DNA of 5,937 nucleotides, taken from assembly GCA_013695405.1 (NCBI GenBank), contig JACDAO010000514.1, positions 1 to 5,937 of the forward strand. Direction: 5' to 3'. Below, piece by piece: positions 1-4,501 of the stretch; the stretch's first letter is position 1, and every line of letters starts with the position of its first letter. This stretch comes from Acidobacteriota bacterium (GTDB lineage Bacteria; Acidobacteriota; Vicinamibacteria; Vicinamibacterales; Vicinamibacteraceae). The notes under the pieces were generated by a model. The model searched no databases and was not told the DNA's origin. It was given only the letters and a program-made list of their open reading frames with translations. The position numbers and the translations under genes are program-made.

Positions 1-495
1 CGTGGAGAGCTGCCGCACCACCGCCTGTCCCAGTGTGATCGGCGCGCCGCTCTCCTGTACGACCTGCAGGCCGTAGCGGCGCTTTCCGAAGGTCTGACCC
101 GACCGCCACTCGGCGACGATCGTGTAGGTGACCAGGCCGAACGCGGCCACCACCACCGCCAGCACGAGGACGAAGGCGGTCACGCCTTCGCGTTGGCTGA
201 ACCAGGCGATGGCAGCGAGGACAGCAGTGACGCCCAGCACGCCCAGCACGTCGACCAGCTTGGCCAGCATACGCGCGCCGAAATCGGCAGGCGTGAGCGG
301 CAGCCCTGTCAGGTACGACTCGGCGAGCACCACCGGGTCCCCGAGCTGGCCCAGCACCGCGGCCAGCGGCTGCCCGGTGGCCAGCCGCTCCTCGATGTGG
401 CCGCGCAGCTCCAGGACGATCTGCTGGCGCTGGGGCGTGGTGCGGGGGAGGTGGGCGAGTACCTGTTCGAGATAGACGTCAGTCGTGAGAGTCAT
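1..495 (-). CDS. HAAS-domain / RDD-family integral membrane protein, 3' end outside the window
   Basis: The visible 165 residues begin at ATG 495 and run off the window without a stop. Residues about 5-63 form a charged helical segment like the HAAS/DUF1700 domain (YLEQVLAHLP, then LRGHIEERL and LGDPVVLAESYL), which commonly accompanies PadR regulators. Residues about 79-98 and 106-126 are two hydrophobic membrane helices. They are followed by EWRSGQTFGKRRYGLQVV and a segment ending AVVRQL, which match the RDD-family pattern (GQT.GKR..GL.VV, then an R near the next helix). The start codon lies inside the 3' end of padR, a 17-nt overlap, so the two genes should be co-transcribed and translationally coupled. 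By family knowledge the HAAS part may bind or sense with the PadR partner, while RDD proteins are proposed transporters or channels. The substrate is unknown. At least one further membrane helix is expected beyond position 1. Confidence 0.85.
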   Translation of the reverse strand, partial: MTLTTDVYLEQVLAHLPRTTPQRQQIVLELRGHIEERLATGQPLAAVLGQLGDPVVLAESYLTGLPLTPADFGARMLAKLVDVLGVLGVTAVLAAIAWFSQREGVTAFVLVLAVVVAAFGLVTYTIVAEWRSGQTFGKRRYGLQVVQESGAPITLGQAVVRQLST

Positions 496-865
496 CGGAT
501 CCTGCCTTGCCCAACAGCCGTGCCATGGCCGCTGCGAACGTGAACCAGTCGGCCGTGAGCGTGTCGAGCTCCATCCGACCCGCGTCGGTGAGCTGGTAGT
601 ACTTGCGTGGCACGCCACGCGCCGGCGTGTCCCACCGCACCACGACAAAGGCCGCCCGCTCGAGGCGGTACAAGAGCGGGTACAGCGTGCCGTCGGTCAC
701 TTCCAGCGCGCCGTCGGTCTCGCGCGTGAGCTTGGTCACAATCTCGTATCCGTAGGCCTCGCCCGCGGCCAGCACGTGCAACACGATCAACTCCAGTGAC
801 CCGCGCCTCAGCTCGCGCGCAATGCTGCTCTTGCGGCTGTCGGATCGTTCGGGATCGTCGCTCAT
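479..865 (-). CDS. PadR-family transcriptional regulator
   Basis: A 128-residue winged helix-turn-helix protein of the short PadR type. The N-terminal PadR domain spans residues about 22-96: GSLELIVLHVLAAGEAYGYEI is helix 1 and the turn, DGTLYPLLYRLE (61-70 region) is the recognition helix signature, and GVPRKYYQLTDAGR (84-97) is the beta wing. A short C-terminal helix (98-120) is the usual dimerisation element of this subfamily. The reading frame continues upstream to 958, but ATG 865 is preferred because the family begins here and because upstream starts would place the palindrome at 881-894 inside the coding region. No good Shine-Dalgarno precedes the ATG. The gene's stop overlaps the next gene's start, so it is the first gene of a padR-HAAS/RDD unit. 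PadR proteins are ligand-responsive repressors; the inducer cannot be told from sequence. Confidence 0.93.
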   Translation of the reverse strand: MSDDPERSDSRKSSIARELRRGSLELIVLHVLAAGEAYGYEIVTKLTRETDGALEVTDGTLYPLLYRLERAAFVVVRWDTPARGVPRKYYQLTDAGRMELDTLTADWFTFAAAMARLLGKAGSDDSHD

Positions 866-872
866 GCGACTA

Positions 873-901
873 AGTGTCTCGCAAGATATCTTGCATGACA
901 A
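873..901 (-). promoter_or_regulatory. Possible padR promoter overlapping the palindrome
   Basis: On the minus strand TTGTCA (896-901) matches the -35 consensus at five of six bases. It is followed after exactly 17 nt by GACACT (873-878), a weak -10 with three matches. The 14-bp palindrome fills the spacer. If this is the promoter, transcription would begin at or next to the ATG at 865, giving a leaderless mRNA, which would explain the missing Shine-Dalgarno. An alternative -10, TATAGC, lies a little further upstream with a poor -35. Confidence 0.3.
881..894. promoter_or_regulatory. Perfect 14-bp palindrome, probable PadR operator
   Basis: GCAAGATATCTTGC is a perfect inverted repeat with no spacer, 15 bp upstream of the padR ATG. 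PadR dimers bind palindromic sites of about this size near their own genes. The position, between or just beside possible promoter elements, would let the bound dimer block RNA polymerase. That this PadR binds here is inference; the symmetry is directly visible. Confidence 0.6.
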
Positions 902-987
902 GCTATACGACGTGGCAACGGCGTTGATAGTTCCGCGACTTTCCGGGCGAGGCCACACGCAGCCTGGCGTCGCCCCCGCGTTCCGGA

Positions 988-2100
988 CTACGGCATGGTG
1001 ATGATGACCTTGCCTCGGGCCCGGCCCCGCTCCAGGTAGCGGATCGCGTCCGGCACCTGGGCGAAGGGGTAGCGCCGGTCAATCACCGGCGTCACCGCGC
1101 CATCCTGCATCAGCCTCGCGAGGACGGTCAGGTCCTGCGTGTTCAGGGCGGCGATGAACATGCTCATTTCCTGACTGACGAACGGCGAGGACACCAGCGC
1201 ACCGATCACGCGGCCGAACGGACCGATCCACTGGTGGTCGCTCGGCCCACCGCCGCCGACCAGGACGTACTTGCCGGTGGCGGTCATCACCCGCCGGCAC
1301 GCCGCCAGTGGCTGGTTGCCGACGTTGTCCAGCACCACGTCGTAGCGCGTCGCCCCCTGAGTGAAATCCTGCGTGGTGTAGTCGATCACGTGAGTGGCTC
1401 CGAGCGACCGGACCAGATCGACGTTCCGCGTGCTGCACACACCGGTGACCTCGGCGCCGAGATGCCGGGCAATCTGGACGGCGAAGGTGCCCACGCCTCC
1501 AGAGGCACCGTTGATCAGCACCTTCTGGCCCGCTCGAAGCGCGCCCTTGTCGCGCAGGCTCTGCAGGGCGGTGATCGCGGCGATCGGCACGGCTGCGGCC
1601 TGCTCGAACGAGACCGAGGCGGGCTTGAGCACCAGGGCGCGGTCTTCGGGCACCGCGACATACTCGGCGAACGCGCCCGTCCTGCCACCGAACACGTCGT
1701 CTCCCGGCTTGAACCGCGTGACTCGGCTGCCGACTGCTTCAACGGTGCCCGCGAAGTCGACGCCGAGCCGGATCACCTTGGGCTTGCGCAGGCCGGTCTC
1801 GATCCGCATCACGTACGGGGTTCCCCTCATGTAATGCCAGTCGAGGGGATTGACGGACGCCGCACGCACGCGCACCAGGACCTGCCCGTCGGCCGGCGCC
1901 GGTTTCTCGATCTGCTCGAGCGTGAGCACCTCCGGGGCGCCATACTCGCAGTACACAAAGGCCTGCATCGGATTCACGGGCGACGCGCTGGGCCGGTCGG
2001 CGCACTCGTTGTCCGACCGCAGGTAGGCAACCGATACCAGCGCGACCAGGGCGACCGGCAACCCGACGGCAGCCCAACGGGCGATGCGTCTCAGCTTCAC
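988..2100 (-). CDS. Membrane-anchored NAD(P)-dependent MDR oxidoreductase (quinone reductase-like)
   Basis: A 370-residue medium-chain dehydrogenase/reductase. Residues 1-7 are basic (MKLRRIA), 8-27 form one hydrophobic helix, and 28-44 are a linker; the catalytic part begins at MQAFVYCEYGAPEVL (45). The GroES-like domain covers about 45-165 with ASVNPLDWHYMRGTPY (81-96), GVDFAGTVEAVG and FKPGDDVFG. The Rossmann domain has the nucleotide motif NGASGGVG (197-204) and a CSTRN turn (222-226) whose Ser and Arg favour NADP(H). The catalytic-zinc Cys/His ligands of true alcohol dehydrogenases are absent, so it is a zinc-free quinone oxidoreductase-type enzyme despite the usual 'alcohol dehydrogenase' label. 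The substrate is probably a quinone or an alpha,beta-unsaturated carbonyl. The GTG start is supported by GAGGAGG 6 nt upstream and by the complete anchor; an internal Met at residue 45 (position 1968) would yield a soluble form. It is separated from padR by 122 nt and is probably transcribed on its own. Confidence 0.9.
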   Translation of the reverse strand: MKLRRIARWAAVGLPVALVALVSVAYLRSDNECADRPSASPVNPMQAFVYCEYGAPEVLTLEQIEKPAPADGQVLVRVRAASVNPLDWHYMRGTPYVMRIETGLRKPKVIRLGVDFAGTVEAVGSRVTRFKPGDDVFGGRTGAFAEYVAVPEDRALVLKPASVSFEQAAAVPIAAITALQSLRDKGALRAGQKVLINGASGGVGTFAVQIARHLGAEVTGVCSTRNVDLVRSLGATHVIDYTTQDFTQGATRYDVVLDNVGNQPLAACRRVMTATGKYVLVGGGGPSDHQWIGPFGRVIGALVSSPFVSQEMSMFIAALNTQDLTVLARLMQDGAVTPVIDRRYPFAQVPDAIRYLERGRARGKVIITMP

Positions 2101-2106
2101 GGTCGT

Positions 2107-2113
2107 CCTCCTC
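2107..2113 (-). promoter_or_regulatory. Strong Shine-Dalgarno that fixes the GTG start of the dehydrogenase
   Basis: GAGGAGG on the minus strand ends 6 nt before GTG 2100. It is the best ribosome binding site in the window. It supports translation from the GTG, and therefore inclusion of the N-terminal membrane helix, rather than from the internal Met codon at 1968 where soluble relatives begin. Confidence 0.8.
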
Positions 2114-2117
2114 GAGG

Positions 2118-2133
2118 CGCAAGGCCACGCCTG
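2118..2133 (+). repeat. 16-nt intergenic repeat, copy 1
   Basis: CGCAAGGCCACGCCTG differs by one base from the sequence at 3804-3819. The core AGGC..GCCT is self-complementary. This copy lies just upstream of the dehydrogenase ribosome binding site, in the divergent intergenic region. The pair brackets the Gfo/Idh/MocA gene. It could be a dispersed intergenic element or chance in GC-rich DNA. Confidence 0.35.
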
Positions 2134-2238
2134 GTCGCTGCAGGTGTGGCGTGGATCACGCCGATCGGCACACCCGTCGACTTCAGGAGTTCACCCTGCC
2201 ACGTCCAGGTGTCCGGCGTGCCGTTTTGCGCATGAGCG

Positions 2239-2267
2239 ACGGTACGGCGCGCCGGCCATCCCGTCAA
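2239..2267 (-). promoter_or_regulatory. Possible promoter of the dehydrogenase gene
   Basis: On the minus strand TTGACG (2262-2267) matches the -35 consensus at five of six bases, and TACCGT (2239-2244) follows after a 17-nt spacer as a weak -10 with three matches. It would give a leader of roughly 130 nt before GTG 2100. It is the best candidate on this strand in the divergent region, but the -10 is poor. Confidence 0.3.
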
Positions 2268-2305
2268 TGCGCTGCCTTCCGTTGATCGGCGTTGCCGGGT
2301 GGCTC

Positions 2306-2336
2306 GTGACCACGCGCTGACCGGAGGATCTATACT
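2306..2336 (+). promoter_or_regulatory. Possible promoter of the Gfo/Idh/MocA gene
   Basis: TATACT (2331-2336) is a good sigma-70-like -10, one of few AT-rich hexamers in this GC-rich region. The best upstream match to -35 is GTGACC (2306-2311), four of six bases but 19 nt away, so the -35 contact would be weak. It would start the transcript about 50 nt before ATG 2393. The same AT-rich patch reads TATAGA on the other strand, so the direction is not proven. Confidence 0.4.
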
Positions 2337-2392
2337 CGGCGCAAACCCGCACCCGGGGCTCGGTCGCGTCCCCATCCTCGAGGGCCAGACAC

Positions 2393-3784
2393 ATGCGCAA
2401 CCGGAGAGACTTCATCAAGCACGGCCTGGTCGGCACGGCCGGCGTCACGATCGGCGGTCTCGGCTTCAGCGCCAGGTCGTACGCCCAGATCCGGGGCGCC
2501 AACGACCGTGTCAACATCGCCGTGATCGGCATCCGCAACCAGGGCACCGTGCACCTGCAGAACTGGTGCACGCTCAAGGAGAGCCACAACGTCCAGGTGC
2601 GGACGCTGTGTGACACCGACGAGCGGCTGTTCGCCCGCGGTGTGCGCCTGGTCGAGGAGAAGACCGGCGTTGCGCCGGCCACCGAGTGGGACCTGCACCG
2701 GGTCCTCGACGACAAGGCGATCGACGCGGTGTCGATCGTCACGCCGAACCACTGGCATGCGCTGGCCACGGTGCTGGCCTGCCAGGCCGGCAAGCAGGTC
2801 TATGTCGAGAAGCCCGCCTCCCACAACATCTGGGAGGGCCGGAAGATGATCGAGGCACGCGACCGCTACAAGGTGCGCATGCAGGTGGGGCTCAACAACC
2901 GGTCGTCCCCCAACGTGCGTGACGCCATCGCGTTCCTGCACGGCGGCGGTATCGGCCCGCTCTACATGGCGCGCGCGCTGGTCTTCAAGGCCCGCGACTC
3001 GTACGGCATGGCCGGCGACAGCGAGCCACCAGCCGAACTGCACTACGACCGCTGGCTCGGTCCGGCGCCCCTGCGGCCCTACAACGAGAAGCGCGGCCAC
3101 TACAACTGGCACTGGTACTGGGACACCGGCAACGGCGACACCGGCAACACCGGCCCGCACCAGCTCGACATCGCGCGATGGGGTCTCGCCAAGGACGAAC
3201 ACCCGGTGTCGGTGTACTCAGCGGGCGGCCTGTACGGGCTGAAGCAGGAGCAGGGCACGCCGACCCCGGGCAAGCGGGTCTACGGCGACGTCGACACCTA
3301 CGGCCACGACCAGACCTCGCAGGAGACGCCGAACACCCAGACCGCGACATACCGCTACGCCGACGGCACCCTGCTCGAACTGGGCACGCGCGGCCGCTAC
3401 ACCAATCACGAGGGCAGCCAGGGCCAGGAAGTCGGCAACCTGTTCTTCGGTGCCGACGGATGGCTCGAGATCAGCGGCGACACGTGGAAGGCGTTCCGCG
3501 GACGCGAGCGCGAACCATTCGCGGGCTCGAAGGACGGCGAGCGCGAAGGGAGTCACTGGGCCAACTTCGTCGACGCCATGCGCGCGGGCAAGGACGACGC
3601 CCTGCACAGCGACATCCACGAGGGCCACCTGTCGACCTCGCTGTGCCATCTCGCCAACATCTCGTACCGGGTCGGCCGCTCGCTGACATTCAAGGGCGCT
3701 GAGGAACGGTTCGGCGACCCAGAAGCCGACGCGATGCTGACGCGCACCTATCGTGCGCCCTACGCCGTGCCCGACCGCGTCTGA
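2393..3784 (+). CDS. Tat-exported Gfo/Idh/MocA-family oxidoreductase
   Basis: A 463-residue protein. NRRDFIK at 3-9 is a twin-arginine signal, followed by a hydrophobic stretch (11-26) and a likely cleavage site near SYAQ (29-32). The N-terminal Rossmann domain begins with VNIAVIGIRNQG (40-51), has TLCDTDE (71-77) after the second strand, and carries VTPNHWHA (116-123) and VEKPASHN (138-145); the EKP lysine (140) is the family's conserved active-site residue. The C-terminal domain contains DTGNGDTGNTGPHQLDIARW (244-263), where His256 occupies the conserved C-terminal active-site region. The family catalyses NAD(P)-dependent oxidation-reduction of sugars or, in the GH109 branch, glycoside hydrolysis through a bound NAD. 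Acidobacteria and Planctomycetes hold many such Tat-exported paralogs of unknown substrate, and GH109 activity cannot be assigned here. The start is supported by GAGGG (2380-2384), 8 nt upstream. The Tat route would carry the folded protein with its nucleotide already bound. Confidence 0.92.
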   Translation: MRNRRDFIKHGLVGTAGVTIGGLGFSARSYAQIRGANDRVNIAVIGIRNQGTVHLQNWCTLKESHNVQVRTLCDTDERLFARGVRLVEEKTGVAPATEWDLHRVLDDKAIDAVSIVTPNHWHALATVLACQAGKQVYVEKPASHNIWEGRKMIEARDRYKVRMQVGLNNRSSPNVRDAIAFLHGGGIGPLYMARALVFKARDSYGMAGDSEPPAELHYDRWLGPAPLRPYNEKRGHYNWHWYWDTGNGDTGNTGPHQLDIARWGLAKDEHPVSVYSAGGLYGLKQEQGTPTPGKRVYGDVDTYGHDQTSQETPNTQTATYRYADGTLLELGTRGRYTNHEGSQGQEVGNLFFGADGWLEISGDTWKAFRGREREPFAGSKDGEREGSHWANFVDAMRAGKDDALHSDIHEGHLSTSLCHLANISYRVGRSLTFKGAEERFGDPEADAMLTRTYRAPYAVPDRV

Positions 3785-3806
3785 GCCGCGATCCGTGTTC
3801 AGACGC
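3777..3806 (+). terminator. Stem-loop overlapping the stop codon of the Gfo/Idh/MocA gene
   Basis: GCGTCTGA (3777-3784) is perfectly complementary to TCAGACGC (3799-3806), and one G-U and one C-G pair can extend the stem into the 14-nt loop. The TGA stop is the last three bases of the left arm. No T tract follows, so it is not a classical intrinsic terminator. It may instead stabilise the mRNA 3' end or assist factor-dependent termination. Confidence 0.35.
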
Positions 3807-3819
3807 AAGGCGACGCCTG
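3804..3819 (+). repeat. 16-nt intergenic repeat, copy 2
   Basis: CGCAAGGCGACGCCTG matches the copy at 2118-2133 at 15 of 16 positions. It begins inside the right arm of the stem-loop at 3777-3806. Its AGGCG and CGCCT halves are complementary but too close together to form a normal hairpin. The two copies have the same orientation on either side of the Gfo/Idh/MocA gene. Confidence 0.35.
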
Positions 3820-3909
3820 TGAATCGCTACACCGGGGTGCTGCAGAGCGGTGTTGGGCCACCCGCGTCCGCGTGACCGAGGTGGTACCCGATTTGCTCAC
3901 GCAACGGCC

Positions 3910-4365
3910 ATGGACAATGACAATGCAGTATCAGTGCTCAACAACCTCATCGAGACCTGCAAGGACGGCGAGCTCGGCTTCAAGACCGCCGCGGAAGGTC
4001 TGACCAATCCCGCGCTCAAGGCCAAGTTCCTGGAGTACGCGAGCCAGCGGGCGGAGTTCGCGCGCGCCCTGCAGGGAGAAGTGCGATCGCTCGGCGCCGA
4101 CCCGGAGAAATCCGGCAGCGTCTCCGGTACGCTCCATCGCGGCTGGCTCGACGTCAAGTCGGCCGTCACCGGTCGTAACGACCACGCGATCCTCGCCGAG
4201 GCCGAGCGAGGCGAAGACGTCGCCAAGGCGGCGTACGAGAGCGCCGTCAAGGAGACGCTGCCCGCCAGCACCTCCACCCTGATTCAGCAACAAGCGGTCA
4301 AGGTCCGCGCGGCACATGACCACGTGCGCGATGCGCGCGACCGCGAGAAGACCACCACCCACTAG
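3910..4365 (+). CDS. DUF2383 / PA2169-family ferritin-like four-helix-bundle protein
   Basis: A 151-residue protein with no signal peptide, so probably cytoplasmic. It reads as four amphipathic helices: residues about 3-29 (VSVLNNLIETCKDGELGFKTAAE), 33-62 (ALKAKFLEYASQRAEFARALQGEV), 90-116 (HAILAEAERGEDVAKAAYESAV) and 119-145 (QQQAVKVRAAHDHVRDARD). The ETCKDGE, SQRAEF, EAERGED and HDHVRD blocks are hallmarks of this family, which resembles ferritin-like proteins but has not been given a firm biochemical role; members are often linked to stress. The Glu and His residues could bind metal, which is inference. ATG 3910 is chosen because family members begin at this point. The frame stays open upstream to a GTG at 3850, but those codons look non-conserved and Arg/Pro-rich. 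There is no clear Shine-Dalgarno; the nearest, GAGGTGG, is about 24 nt upstream. It is 125 nt after its upstream neighbour. Confidence 0.88.
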   Translation: MDNDNAVSVLNNLIETCKDGELGFKTAAEGLTNPALKAKFLEYASQRAEFARALQGEVRSLGADPEKSGSVSGTLHRGWLDVKSAVTGRNDHAILAEAERGEDVAKAAYESAVKETLPASTSTLIQQQAVKVRAAHDHVRDARDREKTTTH

Positions 4366-4399
4366 CCGACGTCGCATTCCGGCGTCCGCGGTGCACCTC

Positions 4400-4439
4400 G
4401 CGCCCCGCGGGCGCTGGCCCCTCGACGCAGGCAGCGTCG
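4400..4439 (+). terminator. Two adjacent GC-rich hairpins downstream of the DUF2383 gene
   Basis: GCGCCC/GGGCGC (4400-4405 with 4409-4414, loop of 3) is followed by CGACGC/GCGTCG (4423-4428 with 4434-4439, loop of 5). Neither has a T tract, so they are not a canonical intrinsic terminator. They lie 35 nt beyond the stop and could slow or end transcription with a factor. In DNA this rich in GC such short stems also arise by chance. Confidence 0.3.
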
Positions 4440-4477
4440 GCAGCCATTGCCGATCGGCTCGCGCGCAACTCGTGCAA

Positions 4478-4499
4478 GGATGACCGCGCGAGGTCATCC
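4478..4499 (+). promoter_or_regulatory. Hairpin enclosing the ribosome binding site of the ceramidase-like gene
   Basis: GGATGACC (4478-4485) and GGTCATCC (4492-4499) are perfect 8-bp complements around a 6-nt loop, GCGCGA. The only Shine-Dalgarno-like sequence for ATG 4502, GAGG (4490-4493), has its first two bases in the loop and its last two in the right arm. The folded mRNA could limit ribosome access. Alternatively, as DNA, the palindrome could be an operator. Both roles are inferred from position. Confidence 0.45.
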
Positions 4500-4501
4500 C
4501 G

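Noticed and set aside
866..958. Upstream extension of padR adding 31 residues
   Set aside because: It would place the palindrome and promoter-like elements in coding DNA, and the extra residues do not resemble PadR N-termini.
1234..2235. Long plus-strand open frame of 333 codons opposite the dehydrogenase gene
   Set aside because: It is antisense to a clearly recognisable MDR enzyme, has low-complexity His/Arg/Gly-rich content, and has no family-like motif. High GC produces such frames.
2101..2392. Possible small gene in the divergent intergenic region
   Set aside because: Open frames here are short or run into neighbours on the wrong frame, have no good ribosome binding site, and show no recognisable protein pattern.
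3122..3148. Tandem-like repeat GACACCGGCAAC inside the Gfo/Idh/MocA gene
   Set aside because: It encodes the family-typical DTGNGDTGN motif, so it is explained by protein conservation and is not an independent DNA repeat.
2330..3202. Minus-strand open frame of 290 codons opposite the Gfo/Idh/MocA gene
   Set aside because: It is a shadow of a gene with clear Tat, Rossmann and EKP motifs. The composition is biased to Val, Ala, Arg and Gly, without recognisable domains.
3850..3909. Upstream GTG start for the DUF2383 protein
   Set aside because: The added 20 residues are Arg/Pro/Gly-rich and absent from the family, which starts at the MDNDNAVSVLNNLIE segment.
4449..4458. 10-bp palindrome GCCGATCGGC before the ceramidase-like gene
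   Set aside because: Short GC-rich palindromes of this kind are frequent by chance, and no regulator or promoter element beside it supports a role.
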